A stretch of 64,000 nucleotides of DNA from UBA4744 sp963718995 (lineage in GTDB: Bacteria > Actinomycetota > Acidimicrobiia > Spongiisociales > UBA4744): the NCBI GenBank assembly GCA_963718995.1, contig CAVRAP010000017.1:39490-103489 (forward strand), in the 5' to 3' direction. Below, piece after piece: positions 1 to 8,874 of this stretch. Position 1 is the first letter of the stretch; each line of letters begins with the position of its first letter. A program made the position numbers and the translations under genes. Below the pieces are notes generated by a model that was not told the origin of the DNA, did no database searches, and was given only the letters and a program-made list of their open reading frames with translations.

Positions 1-2592
1 GGGAAAACAGAGTCGTCGTACCTTCGAGAGCTGGTTATCGATGGTGCCCATCGCCGATACGGGGAATCATTCGCACCGGAGATCACCGATCGCATCGAGC
101 ACGAGTTGCGCATCGTGGACGAGATGGGCTTCCCCGCCTACTTCTTGATCGTGTGGGATCTCATTCGTTATGCGCGTGAACACAAAATCAGGACCGGGCC
201 GGGCCGGGGAAGTGCCGCCGGTTCGATCATTGCCTACTCCCTCCAGATCACTGATCTTGATCCGCTCGAATATGGCCTGATCTTCGAGCGCTTCTTGAAT
301 CCGGGCAGGCGCGAGATGCCCGATATCGACATGGACTTCGATGAGCGCTACCGCTCCGATGTGATCCGCTACGCCAGTGAACGCTACGGAACCGATCACG
401 TCGCCCAGATTGTGACTTTCTCCACCATCAAGGGTCGCCAGGCCATCCGCGATTCGGCCCGGGTACTCGGCTATCCGTACGGTCTCGGCGACCGCGTTGC
501 GAAAATGATGCCGCCGCCCATTCTCGGGAACGAGGCGAACCTCAATCAGTGTCTCGTCGATCCGGGACCCGGTGCCGATCAGGCGATCAGGGACTTTCAT
601 TCGAATGCCGCCCCACTCCGCGAAGCCTATGCCTCCGACCCGGACGTCCAACGGGTGGTTGACACGGCCCGCGGACTGGAAGGACTGCGCCGCCAGGATG
701 GTATTCATGCCGCCGCGGTTGTCATTTCGGCCGAGCCCCTCACGGACATCGTTCCGATCCAGCGGAAAGGGGAAGGGGCTGAGATCGTCACGCAATATGA
801 AATGCACGGAATCGAAGCCCTTGGCCTGCTCAAAATGGATTTTCTGGGGCTTCGCAATCTGTCCACCATTGAGCGAGCGGTCGAGTTGATCCAGGAGTCC
901 CGGGGTGAGTCGGTCGACGTGGATCACATCCCGCTCGACGACCCTGTCACGTTCGAGATGCTCAGACGAGGCGACACCATCGGGGTGTTCCAGCTCGAAG
1001 GCACCGCCATGCGGTCCTTGATCCGCAGTCTGGAACCGGAGAGCTTCGACGACATCATCGCCGTGAATGCGCTTTTCCGCCCCGGCCCGATGGGGCAGAA
1101 CATGCACTATGAGTATGCCGATCGAAAGAACGCCAGGAAAAAGGTCGAATACCCCCATCCGGCCACGGTTCCGTTCCTCGAAGCTACCTACGGCATCATC
1201 GTGTACCAGGAACAGGTCATGCAGGTAGCTCGAGAACTCGCCGGGTACTCGATGGCCGAGGCCGACACCCTTCGCAAGGCTATGGGCAAGAAGGTCAGGG
1301 CCATCATGGACCAAGAGCGGGAGAAGTTCGTGGCGGGTTGTATCGCCCAGGGCCACGACGCGAAGCTCGGCAAGGAACTGTGGGACGCCGTCGAACCGTT
1401 CGCCGGATACGGATTCAACAAGAGCCACTCGGCCGCCTACGGGTACGTCGCCTATCAAACCGCCTGGCTCAAAGCCAACTTCCCGCCCGAGTACATGGCG
1501 GCGTTACTCACATCGACCAAACGTGACAAGGATCGGACGGCGATCTACCTCAACGAATGTCGGACCACCGGCATCAAAGTGCTGGTTCCGGACGTCGACA
1601 AATCCGACATGGATTTCACCGTTCGCGATGGAGCAATCACATTCGGGTTGTCGGCCATTCGGAACGTGGGGGAGGGGGTCGTCGAGAAGATCATCGAAGC
1701 GCGTCGAGAAAGCGGTCCCTACGCCTCCTTCCAGGATTTTGTGAACCGGGTCGATCCAGCAGCCCTGAACAAACGCACCATTGAGTCGCTCATCAAGGCA
1801 GGCGCATTTGACGCATTTGTGCCTGCTCGACGGGGACTGCTCCTCGTGTACGAGCAGATCCTCGACGCAACCCTCAGCCGGAGACGGAACGAGGACATGG
1901 GTCAGTACAGCCTGTTCGGGTCAGAGAACGGAGGCGAAGCCACGGAGGATGTCGAAATCCCGGAGCTGACCTGGGACAAGCGAACCCGACTTGCCTTCGA
2001 GAAGGAGATGCTCGGCCTCTATGTCTCCGATCATCCGCTGTTTGGGGTGGAGCACGCCCTTCGCCAGGCTGTCACGACCAGCATTGCGGCCTTGAGCGAC
2101 CAGACAGACGGTTCGACCGTGACCATCGGCGGCCTGGTCGGATCGATCACGCGGCGATTCACCCGGAAGGGCGATCCGATGCTCTTCTTCCATCTCGAGG
2201 ATCTCGAAGGATCGGTTGAGGTAGTCGCCTTCCCGAAGGTGGTCATGGCCACCGGGGCGATGGTCCGAGAGGACGCGATCGTGATCATCACCGGCCGGGT
2301 CGACAACCGCGGCGATGACGTGAAGATCATTGCGAAGGAGGTCCGCGAACCGGAACTACGAAGTGACAGCGCGGTGCGGCTCGAGGTTCCCGCGACCCTC
2401 CTCTCGCCGAACATGGTTGAACGGTTGAAGGAGATTCTGGTCAACCATCCCGGAACCTCTCCGGTCTATCTGCACATGACCTCGGCAACGGGCCACAAAG
2501 TCTGGAAACTGTCCAACGAACACCGGGTGGAGCCCCGGTCGGCGTTGTACGCGGAACTCCGTGAGCTCCTCGGCCAAAAAGCGGTTGTGTAG
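1..2592 (+). CDS. dnaE: DNA polymerase III alpha subunit, 5'-truncated by the window edge
   Basis: Catalytic subunit of the replicative DNA polymerase. The frame is open from base 1, so the gene starts outside the window; 863 codons remain of a family usually 1,100-1,200 residues long, and the N-terminal PHP domain is missing. Visible in order: the palm segment RTGPGRGSAAGS, the catalytic acidic cluster PDIDMDFDE (D108 and D110 of the fragment), KMDFLGLRN with the third catalytic Asp near 280, QLEGTAMRSLIRSLEPE, YGIIVYQEQVMQ, and an OB-fold from about residue 706. The absence of extra C-terminal motifs fits ordinary DnaE1. It converges on the ArsA-like pair with only 72 bases between, and I see no clear terminator there. 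Confidence 0.97.
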   Translation, partial: GKTESSYLRELVIDGAHRRYGESFAPEITDRIEHELRIVDEMGFPAYFLIVWDLIRYAREHKIRTGPGRGSAAGSIIAYSLQITDLDPLEYGLIFERFLNPGRREMPDIDMDFDERYRSDVIRYASERYGTDHVAQIVTFSTIKGRQAIRDSARVLGYPYGLGDRVAKMMPPPILGNEANLNQCLVDPGPGADQAIRDFHSNAAPLREAYASDPDVQRVVDTARGLEGLRRQDGIHAAAVVISAEPLTDIVPIQRKGEGAEIVTQYEMHGIEALGLLKMDFLGLRNLSTIERAVELIQESRGESVDVDHIPLDDPVTFEMLRRGDTIGVFQLEGTAMRSLIRSLEPESFDDIIAVNALFRPGPMGQNMHYEYADRKNARKKVEYPHPATVPFLEATYGIIVYQEQVMQVARELAGYSMAEADTLRKAMGKKVRAIMDQEREKFVAGCIAQGHDAKLGKELWDAVEPFAGYGFNKSHSAAYGYVAYQTAWLKANFPPEYMAALLTSTKRDKDRTAIYLNECRTTGIKVLVPDVDKSDMDFTVRDGAITFGLSAIRNVGEGVVEKIIEARRESGPYASFQDFVNRVDPAALNKRTIESLIKAGAFDAFVPARRGLLLVYEQILDATLSRRRNEDMGQYSLFGSENGGEATEDVEIPELTWDKRTRLAFEKEMLGLYVSDHPLFGVEHALRQAVTTSIAALSDQTDGSTVTIGGLVGSITRRFTRKGDPMLFFHLEDLEGSVEVVAFPKVVMATGAMVREDAIVIITGRVDNRGDDVKIIAKEVREPELRSDSAVRLEVPATLLSPNMVERLKEILVNHPGTSPVYLHMTSATGHKVWKLSNEHRVEPRSALYAELRELLGQKAVV

Positions 2593-2664
2593 GCGTTCTT
2601 GCCCTCAGCTAGCAACGTGAGCGAATCGGGGGAGGGGGTCCTTTCCGATCAGCTGCGGCCCTGC

Positions 2665-3702
2665 CTACCGCGGCGTAACTCCGAGGCGTTCTAACGGTAT
2701 CCCCACCGCCTCGGTGATCAGGGCAGCCAGGTCGTCCAGACTGGTCGGGGTTTTGGGTTGCCACGGAACGGTGGCGACCTCGGTCTTCCAGAGCGCGGCG
2801 AATTCCTTTCGTACTTCGGCCTGGCGGTGCGCCTCGGCTCCCCACCTGGCCAGGTTCTCGACCAGCGCGCCATCGGTAGGTGGCTTCGGGCTGTACCACG
2901 TGGCCGGCAACACCCGGTTGAAGACTACGGAGTCCGGGTCGGGAACCTTGTCGGGTAGTTCGCGGTAGAAACGGGCTGCCTCCAGTAGGGGAGCCGGATC
3001 GGCGGTGGTTACCACCACCGTCCTGGCGTCGCGGAAATGTTGCTCCATCTGCACCGCACGCCGGGCAAGACCGTCGTACATAGTGCGCATGTCCATGAGG
3101 AACTCCGCGACTCGCTCGAGCAAATCGGACCCGAGGGCCGCACCGGCTATGCGAAGAGCGGGTCGGGCAGTGAGGGTGAAGATCGTCCGACGTCCCGGAA
3201 GGGCTCCGCCGGTCAGCCAGCGCAGCAACCGACCACCAACCAGGTCGCGCATCTCGGCCGGAGCGGAGAAGAACTCGATGCCACCGGCCGCCGGGGGTGT
3301 GTCAACCACAACCAGATCCCACGCTCGAGTCTCTACGTAGTTCGCCATCTCCTCGGCGGACGCATACGACTGACTAGCCGGGAAGTGCTGCGTGGCGGCT
3401 TCGAAGAATGGGTTGTCGACCAACCGGTCTGCTACCTCGGCGGGTGCATGGCGGTGGGCGATGGCTCTCCAGGATTCGGACGCGTCCAGCATCGCGGCCC
3501 ACAGGTTGGGCTCCTCTTTGTGCGGGCTTGGCTCGGAGCCGAGAGTCTTGAGGCCGAGGGCGGTCGCCAACCTCTTGGCGGGGTCGATGGTCACCACCAG
3601 GGTGCGAACGCCCGAGCGCGCCGCGGTAACGGCCAGCGCGGCCGACAGAGTGGTCTTGCCCACCCCGCCGCCTCCCGTGACGAGTATGATTTTGGATGTC
3701 AT
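2665..3702 (-). CDS. ArsA/Get3-like ATPase with intact P-loop
   Basis: Dimeric SIMIBI-class P-loop ATPase of the ArsA/GET3 (anion-transporting ATPase) family. The N terminus carries the deviant Walker A GGGGVGKTT, followed by VVTIDPAKRLATALG (switch region) and VVVDTPPAAG. I start it at the ATG at 3702, which overlaps the upstream stop as ATGA, implying translational coupling; a GTG at 3714 is also in frame. About 345 residues, normal for one ArsA half. It is second in a two-gene operon with the paralogue at 3699-4556. Mycobacteria carry a comparable adjacent pair (Rv3679-Rv3680). The cargo is not known from sequence; arsenite transport is unlikely because no arsB or arsR is nearby. Confidence 0.88.
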   Translation of the reverse strand: MTSKIILVTGGGGVGKTTLSAALAVTAARSGVRTLVVTIDPAKRLATALGLKTLGSEPSPHKEEPNLWAAMLDASESWRAIAHRHAPAEVADRLVDNPFFEAATQHFPASQSYASAEEMANYVETRAWDLVVVDTPPAAGGIEFFSAPAEMRDLVGGRLLRWLTGGALPGRRTIFTLTARPALRIAGAALGSDLLERVAEFLMDMRTMYDGLARRAVQMEQHFRDARTVVVTTADPAPLLEAARFYRELPDKVPDPDSVVFNRVLPATWYSPKPPTDGALVENLARWGAEAHRQAEVRKEFAALWKTEVATVPWQPKTPTSLDDLAALITEAVGIPLERLGVTPR

Positions 3703-4556
3703 TCCTCCCCCCACACGTCGGCCAGGCGGGCGGCTACTTCAGGTGGAGTGTGGAGCCCGAACAGGAAGGGGAGTTGCACGTCCGGGGGCAACTCGCCCAG
3801 CCATTTCTGCTGCTCTTGCTGAAGCGTCCGGTGCATCACGGCAGCTTCCTTGACAGGACCGGGACCGACCTCGTTGATCTGCTTGTTGGTCGCCGCGAGA
3901 GCGGGGAGGATCCGATTCGCTGCGACCAGAGGAGAACCGGTCACGTGGTGCTCTTGCAGCCAGGTGAGCGCTTCCCGGGTCTCGGTGATGGGTAATTCCT
4001 CGGCCAGGGTGACCAGCAGCATCGCACTGATGGACTGGTCGGTCAGCAATTCGATCATCCAATCCGCTTGCTGGCGGACCTTTCCGACCGGAACCAATTC
4101 TGTGACCGTCTGGGGCGCCCGGAGGTGGGATCCGATCTGCCCAAGTGGTGGACCGTCGGCGATAACCAGGTCCCAGGCTTCTCTCCGGACCTCCCAGAGC
4201 ACTTTGCCCATGGTGACGACTTCCCGGATTCCCGGCGCGGTCGAGGCAAGGGCATCGAATGCTCGAGCTATTGGACCCATGCGGGTGACTTTTGGCACGC
4301 CCAACTGGACCTTCAGGTACTCGTTCAGAGCGGCCGGTCGGTGAATCGCCAGCGCGTGGAGACCCGGGCGGATCTCCCGGGCCTCGTAGTCGAGTCGTTC
4401 CCGCCCAAGGTGCAGCGCCAGTCCGGTCTGGTCGGTCATGGCCACGGCCAGGACTCGCTTGCCAAGATGCACGGCGCGCAGAGCTAATGCCGCGGTTACG
4501 GCCGAGCGACCGACTCCACCCTTTCCGGTGACGATGATCAACCGACGTTCAAGCAT
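3699..4556 (-). CDS. ArsA/Get3-like ATPase with Arg in place of the Walker A Lys
   Basis: First gene of the ArsA-like pair. I start it at the ATG at 4556 (MLERRLIIVTGKGG) rather than at the longer open frame, whose extra N terminus is Ser/Thr/Arg-rich and unlike the family. The P-loop reads GKGGVGRSAV: the signature lysine of the deviant Walker A is kept but the canonical GK[ST] lysine is arginine. The codon is CGC, so this is not a single-base ambiguity of AAG or AAA. The switch region is also changed, to ADGPPLGQ where family members have D-x-P-x-GH. A catalytically weak partner that dimerises with the intact neighbour is a plausible inference. Its stop overlaps the neighbour's start. Confidence 0.85.
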   Translation of the reverse strand: MLERRLIIVTGKGGVGRSAVTAALALRAVHLGKRVLAVAMTDQTGLALHLGRERLDYEAREIRPGLHALAIHRPAALNEYLKVQLGVPKVTRMGPIARAFDALASTAPGIREVVTMGKVLWEVRREAWDLVIADGPPLGQIGSHLRAPQTVTELVPVGKVRQQADWMIELLTDQSISAMLLVTLAEELPITETREALTWLQEHHVTGSPLVAANRILPALAATNKQINEVGPGPVKEAAVMHRTLQQEQQKWLGELPPDVQLPFLFGLHTPPEVAARLADVWGEE

Positions 4557-4659
4557 CGTTGCGGAGGTTAGTGCAGTGGTCGATGGGGATTGAGCAGGCT
4601 CCCGCGACGCCGTCCCGGGTTGCGATAGCCTGACCTGGTGCAATGTAGTGGAGGTGACC

Positions 4660-4872
4660 ATGGCGCAGTTCGACGTGGATGGCTTTGTCCGGCGGTTTCG
4701 GGAGCGGGCCGATGCAGTCAAAGAGCGGGGTGTACCGCCGGTGGCGGGTGAAGAGCGCCGACGGTTCATCGAACAGGCGGAGAAAGACTACCTGGACTAC
4801 TCGTTGGTCGGGTCGTCGAAATGGGAAGTCACGGACGAGTGTCTTGTGCTGAAGATTCCGCTGACGAAGTAG
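4660..4872 (+). CDS. Small conserved-looking hypothetical protein, 70 aa
   Basis: Unrecognised soluble protein rich in charged residues (RRFRERADAVKERG, then EKDYLDYSLVGSSKWEV). The start is the ATG at 4660, behind a near-perfect Shine-Dalgarno GGAGGTGA at 4650-4657; an in-frame GTG at 4648 lies upstream of that signal and is less likely. It is divergent from the ArsA-like operon and convergent with thyX. No membrane segment or cysteine is present. The strong ribosome site and high third-position GC argue that it is real; the function is unknown. Confidence 0.7.
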   Translation: MAQFDVDGFVRRFRERADAVKERGVPPVAGEERRRFIEQAEKDYLDYSLVGSSKWEVTDECLVLKIPLTK

Positions 4873-4908
4873 GAGGATGGCATGGCATCTCCCACGTCCC
4901 GTTCCTTG

Positions 4909-6525
4909 CTACGAGCGCCGCCGTTCCTCTGCGCGTCGCTCTGACTCCAGCCGTTCCAGGTCCGTATCGCTGTAGTCGACGAAACCCATGGCGTCGGCTA
5001 TCTGGTGGTGCCCGGCCACCTCACGAATCTGACGGTGCATTTCCTGGCACACGATGCGATAACCACGATGCCCGGCCGGTTGGGTACGGAGTTCAATGAG
5101 ATGGAAAGCTTCCCGGGCGTTCATCTGCATCACGAATCGCACATTGAAAGCAAAAGGCACCACGTATTGGGCAACGTCGATGCCGAATACCGGACGGACC
5201 TTCTCGTAGAAGTCGGCGGCTCGTTCCATCGCCGTTTGCCAGGTTTCGGTCAGCGATGGCTCGACCTGGGCTAGTTCGGCCGGTGTGTCGTAACCAAGGC
5301 GAGCCGACAATGGCTGCCACTCGAGCGTCAGCATACGGTGCCGCTGCAGGTCCCGGAATGCTCCGTAGTCACACAGAATGTCGAATCGGTACGAGGTTCG
5401 CTCCATGCCGCGCCCGGGTTTGTGACGGCGGTTGCTGCGTTCGCCGATGTAGGCGGCAATGATCCGGGCCTTCGCTTCGCTCGACAGGCGTGCCGCAATG
5501 GATGCCAGCTGGTCGTCCGGTAGGTCGCTCACGGCGTAGAGGGCGGCGGCAACGAGTTTCGTTTCGGCCTCCGGGTCGAACTCCGTGAGCGTCACCGTCG
5601 TCCGTTCCTCCGGTACTTCCTGCAAGCCGGCGGCGATCTCGCGCATGTCGTCCAGGATTCTTGCCTGGTAACTCGAGGCAAGTACACCGCGCTCCGGCAG
5701 ATCGACCCGCCGCAGAAACGCCGGGATGATCTTGCGGAGCTCCTCCAGCATCATCGCCCCATACCCGCGCACTTCTTCGAGCGGATGAGCCTGCATGCGG
5801 AGGAGAGCCATCTCATAGGCTTGTCCGGTCCCGTAGATCCCAACGTTGGAGAGCGTCGCCGCCGGCAGCAATCCGCGAGCCGTGTCGCACGCCTTCGCCC
5901 GGATGGTGGATTTCCAGACGAAATCCGAGTCGCCATCCTGTTTGGGGAAGCGTTGTTCGAAGAACTCGGTCATGGTGCCAACAACGCGTGAGTACGTTTC
6001 GAACAACCAGTCCATGTAGGCGGTGTACTCGGCCGAGAGCGAGGACCCTGCGAACTCAGGTGGTACCTGGTATCGGTATCGCTCGCCCAGTTTGACGTCG
6101 TAGTAGATGTACCGGGTGCTCTGTTCGAGGTACGAAGCGAGGCGCCCCCACTCGAGGACTTTCGTCAATACGTTGGAAGCCTGTTCGACGGCCAGGTGCA
6201 CGCCACCGAGCTGAGCAACCGAATCGTCGCCGTACTCAAAAAACACCCGGTCGTATAGCTGCTCGGCGCGCTTCATATTGACGAGCGGGTCGTCACCGGC
6301 CAGCTGCGCGGCAATCGTTTCGATCCCGGTCTCGGGGTTGGCCATGAACTCGTCGAGAAACAGTCGCCGCACCGATTTGGAACTGCGGCTGTATCGAGCG
6401 AACAGTGCACCTTTGACCACTTCGGGAAGGTTGATGAGTCCGAAAACGGGACGGTCGACGTTGGTAAAGAATCGAGCCAGGATGGCGGTCTCGGCAGAGG
6501 TGAACGGCTCTTGAAAATGCTCCAC
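4909..6525 (-). CDS. Double-length ThyX-like (FAD-dependent thymidylate synthase family) protein
   Basis: About 538 residues, twice the length of classical ThyX, and apparently two ThyX-fold halves in tandem. Around residues 125-139 it reads EWGRLASYLEQSTRY, and around 395 it reads QRHRMLTLEWQPLSARLGYD; both align by eye with the ThyX signature RHR-x7-S but neither matches it exactly. Such long proteins are often annotated as thymidylate synthase; whether this one makes dTMP is not shown by the sequence. I prefer the GTG at 6525 because TACAAT, a good -10, lies nine bases before it; an upstream in-frame start would add 26 residues that run into the divergent gene's promoter. No thyA was seen in the window. 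Confidence 0.8.
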   Translation of the reverse strand: MEHFQEPFTSAETAILARFFTNVDRPVFGLINLPEVVKGALFARYSRSSKSVRRLFLDEFMANPETGIETIAAQLAGDDPLVNMKRAEQLYDRVFFEYGDDSVAQLGGVHLAVEQASNVLTKVLEWGRLASYLEQSTRYIYYDVKLGERYRYQVPPEFAGSSLSAEYTAYMDWLFETYSRVVGTMTEFFEQRFPKQDGDSDFVWKSTIRAKACDTARGLLPAATLSNVGIYGTGQAYEMALLRMQAHPLEEVRGYGAMMLEELRKIIPAFLRRVDLPERGVLASSYQARILDDMREIAAGLQEVPEERTTVTLTEFDPEAETKLVAAALYAVSDLPDDQLASIAARLSSEAKARIIAAYIGERSNRRHKPGRGMERTSYRFDILCDYGAFRDLQRHRMLTLEWQPLSARLGYDTPAELAQVEPSLTETWQTAMERAADFYEKVRPVFGIDVAQYVVPFAFNVRFVMQMNAREAFHLIELRTQPAGHRGYRIVCQEMHRQIREVAGHHQIADAMGFVDYSDTDLERLESERRAEERRRS

Positions 6526-6577
6526 GGACCGGTGATTGTACAAGCAGCGGAACCCGGAAGCGGTACCCTCCCGTTTT

Positions 6578-6880
6578 ATGAGTGTGATCTGGCTTCGAAT
6601 CATTGTCGGCCTGTTGTTGATCGCCGTGGTTCTGGTATCCGTTGTGCCACTGCTCGTCCTGCTCGACCTGGCGCAGGGTGGGGGAGGTTACGGGATGTGC
6701 CCGGATGGTCTGCAGGGCTGCGAAGTCCCGTATACGGGTTGGCTCGAACTGGCCGCCGGTCTCGTACTCGTGATCTTTGGCTTGATTGCGTTGTTGCGGT
6801 TGACGATGAAGGTGGTGCGGCGGGAGGAACGTCGCCAACAGGCCGTTGAGAGAGTCGGCAGCATCAATGAGCCGGTGTGA
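6578..6880 (+). CDS. Small two-TM membrane protein, 100 aa
   Basis: Unrecognised membrane protein. An N-terminal hydrophobic helix (LRIIVGLLLIAVVLVSVVPL) is followed by a short loop holding a Cys pair (MCPDGLQGCEV), a second helix (LELAAGLVLVIFGLIALL) and a basic C-terminal tail (RREERRQQ), giving a probable hairpin with the Cys loop on one side. The start is the ATG at 6578; TACCCT lies eight bases upstream and there is no Shine-Dalgarno, suggesting a leaderless message. It is divergent from thyX, and its 3' end overlaps the convergent EamA gene by 17 bases. Confidence 0.7.
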   Translation: MSVIWLRIIVGLLLIAVVLVSVVPLLVLLDLAQGGGGYGMCPDGLQGCEVPYTGWLELAAGLVLVIFGLIALLRLTMKVVRREERRQQAVERVGSINEPV

Positions 6881-7745
6881 CCGCCTCGGCCGCGGGTAGG
6901 GCATCCCGATCATCCGTATTCGCCAGCACCAGGTAGATACCCGTCAGGATCAACGCCGCACCGATCCAACCCTGGGTGTCGAGCTGTTCGGAGAGGATCC
7001 AGGCCGCAAAACCGGCTGCGAAGGCTGGTTCGAGGGCGAGGATGATGGCCGTGCGGGAAGGTCCGATCACGGTTTGTGACCACACCTGGAGCAGGAAAGC
7101 GCCGCCGCTCACCACCAAACCCGTGATCAACAATGCAGGCATGACTTCTCTGTTCGGCAGCGGGAATCCTTCAAGGAGAGCCGAGCCGGCCAGGGCGAGT
7201 AGCGCGGTCGTGAGTAATTGGATAGCGGTGAAGGGAATGACGGAATGGCGAACTGCCACCCTGGCCAATACCACGATGTGGCCGGCAAAGGCGATCGCAC
7301 AACCGACGGTCAGCACGTCGCCTGCGGCGAATGTCACTCCGTCTTCCACGGTCAGCAACGCAAGTCCCACGAACGCCACAAGGGTGCCAACGACGGTTCC
7401 CCGGCCGACGCCGTGACGGGCAACGGCGGCCGCCAGCAGCGGTGTGAAAACCACGTACAAGCCGGTAATGAGGCCCGAGTTGGAGGCGCTGGTCTCGGCG
7501 AGCCCTGCGGTCTGCAGAGCGAAGCCGACGAACAGCAGAAACCCCGCCGCCAGACCATCCCGCCAGATCGCCCGCCCACGCGGGATGCCGAGAACCAAGA
7601 GCGCGAGGGCGCCGATGAGGAAGCGCCAGCCGACGAAAGCCAGCGGAGGGAGAACTGCCACAGCCTCCTTGACCACGACGAAGGTTGCCCCGAAGAGCAG
7701 CGCTGCGAGGGCAAGGGCGGCATAGGCGACCGAAGGGCGACGCAT
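6864..7745 (-). CDS. EamA/DMT-family transporter
   Basis: Inner-membrane drug/metabolite exporter of 293 residues with about ten hydrophobic helices in two EamA repeats; the N terminus AALLFGATFVVVKEA is typical of the first repeat. The substrate cannot be told from sequence. It is the last gene of a minus-strand operon xpt - thioesterase - eamA; the gap to the thioesterase stop is seven bases. Confidence 0.9.
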   Translation of the reverse strand: MRRPSVAYAALALAALLFGATFVVVKEAVAVLPPLAFVGWRFLIGALALLVLGIPRGRAIWRDGLAAGFLLFVGFALQTAGLAETSASNSGLITGLYVVFTPLLAAAVARHGVGRGTVVGTLVAFVGLALLTVEDGVTFAAGDVLTVGCAIAFAGHIVVLARVAVRHSVIPFTAIQLLTTALLALAGSALLEGFPLPNREVMPALLITGLVVSGGAFLLQVWSQTVIGPSRTAIILALEPAFAAGFAAWILSEQLDTQGWIGAALILTGIYLVLANTDDRDALPAAEAVTPAH

Positions 7746-7752
7746 CGACTGA

Positions 7753-8223
7753 CTACCGGTCGGAGATGTGCTCGGCGAGCAGATCTCCGACTACTGCGGT
7801 GGCTACGTACAGGCCTTGCGCGGTGACCGCGGGCCGATCGTCGCACAGCAATTCACCGGATACCCGGAGGCGACGGCCCGAAGCGGCATCGACCCTGCCT
7901 CGCACACAGAGCGGACGTTGGCTGGTGAGCGGCGATCGATACCGGAGGTCGAGTTTGGCGGTGACCGACATGAGCCCGAGATTGAGAATACCCGCCCAGG
8001 CGAGGATCTCATCGAGAGCGGTAGCCGCTACGCCACCGTGCAATGACCCAACAAAACCCCGATAGTCGGAGCGGGGTGTGAACCAGGCCTCAACGGTGCC
8101 GTCGTTGAGAGAGAACTGATCAAGTTGCAGTCCGATCGGGTTCTTACGTCCGCAAGCGAAGCAGCCGTCGTCGTAGTGGCGCCGGACGCGATCGACGAGG
8201 TCGGCGATATCATCATGTGGCAA
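7753..8223 (-). CDS. PaaI-type hotdog-fold thioesterase
   Basis: About 156 residues. It has the N-terminal CFACGRKNPIGL element and the helix motif GGVAATALDEILAWA seen in PaaI-like acyl-CoA thioesterases, where the region after the conserved Gly pair holds the active site. The likely reaction is hydrolysis of an acyl-CoA of unknown identity in the cytoplasm. It overlaps the upstream xpt by 11 bases, so the two are probably co-translated, and it lies seven bases before eamA. Confidence 0.85.
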   Translation of the reverse strand: MPHDDIADLVDRVRRHYDDGCFACGRKNPIGLQLDQFSLNDGTVEAWFTPRSDYRGFVGSLHGGVAATALDEILAWAGILNLGLMSVTAKLDLRYRSPLTSQRPLCVRGRVDAASGRRLRVSGELLCDDRPAVTAQGLYVATAVVGDLLAEHISDR

Positions 8224-8776
8224 GCCGGACCTCGCCGTTTTCCAGCGATTCGATTTGTACCAGCGACCAGACCGGCCAACCGTGCGCCTCGAGCCTTGCT
8301 CGGCCCTCCGTGAAGGTCTTTTCGATCACGAAGGTCATCGCCAGCACCGTGCAACCGGCTTCTTCGGCGATCTCTCCCAGGGCCTCGGCGGTTCTCCCAC
8401 CGGCCAGGAAGTCGTCCACAATGGCCACCCGGAGCCCGGCCTCGAGGACGTGTCGCGCTACCTCCACCCGGTATTCGGCTCCTTTGGTGGGTGAGACGAC
8501 CTCACGGGAGAATGTGTACCGGCCGCCCGGGCCGAGATACTTCTTGGCGTACACGATCGGGAGATCCATTTCGATCCCGGTGACGAGGGCGGGAGGGATG
8601 CCGCTTGCTTCGGCAGTGAGGAGCAGGTCCACCTGCAATGGATCGAGCAGGGTTGCCAACTGGCGGCCAACGCTGGCCATGAGTGCAGGCTCAACCCGGT
8701 GGTTGAGAAACCGATCAACCTTCAGGATGGGGCCATCAACGGTGGCGAGGGATTCGATTGCGGTTCGGAGATCCAC
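8213..8776 (-). CDS. xpt: Xanthine phosphoribosyltransferase family protein
   Basis: Purine salvage enzyme that transfers ribose-5-phosphate from PRPP to xanthine. The N-terminal LKVDRFLNHRVEP element is close to the LKVDSFLNH element of Bacillus Xpt; TAEASGIPPALVTG, the PRPP loop VAIVDDFLAGGRT and VIEKTF follow in the expected order. The length of 187 residues is normal. The GTG at 8776 is chosen because TACGAT lies seven bases upstream; an ATG at 8785 inside that hexamer is an alternative. First gene of the xpt - thioesterase - eamA operon. It could act on another purine; membership of the Xpt/Apt class is firm. Confidence 0.85.
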   Translation of the reverse strand: MDLRTAIESLATVDGPILKVDRFLNHRVEPALMASVGRQLATLLDPLQVDLLLTAEASGIPPALVTGIEMDLPIVYAKKYLGPGGRYTFSREVVSPTKGAEYRVEVARHVLEAGLRVAIVDDFLAGGRTAEALGEIAEEAGCTVLAMTFVIEKTFTEGRARLEAHGWPVWSLVQIESLENGEVRLAT

Positions 8777-8783
8777 GGGGTGC

Positions 8784-8789
8784 ATCGTA
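8784..8789 (-). promoter_or_regulatory. -10 hexamer TACGAT for leaderless xpt
   Basis: TACGAT is read on the minus strand and followed after seven bases by the GTG at 8776. No Shine-Dalgarno is visible, which fits a leaderless message. Confidence 0.4.
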
Positions 8790-8860
8790 CCCCGCCGCGC
8801 CGTCCGGTCCATTTCCGGCCCGGGTGCCCGCTCAGGATGAGTAGCTCGAGATGATGCCAC

Positions 8861-8866
8861 TACCAT
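8861..8866 (+). promoter_or_regulatory. -10 hexamer TACCAT for leaderless nth
   Basis: TACCAT is followed after eight bases by an in-frame GTG at 8875, which I take as the nth start. Confidence 0.4.
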
Positions 8867-8874
8867 CGCTCGTC

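Noticed and set aside
67..1458. A long open frame on the minus strand opposite dnaE (463 codons)
   Set aside because: It mirrors the GC-rich third positions of dnaE, has no domain or ribosome site, and dnaE is certain.
4877..4975. Short ORF after AGGAGG at 4871, antisense to the thyX end
   Set aside because: 32 codons, Arg/Ser-rich, wholly antisense to coding sequence; the AGGAGG is probably chance.
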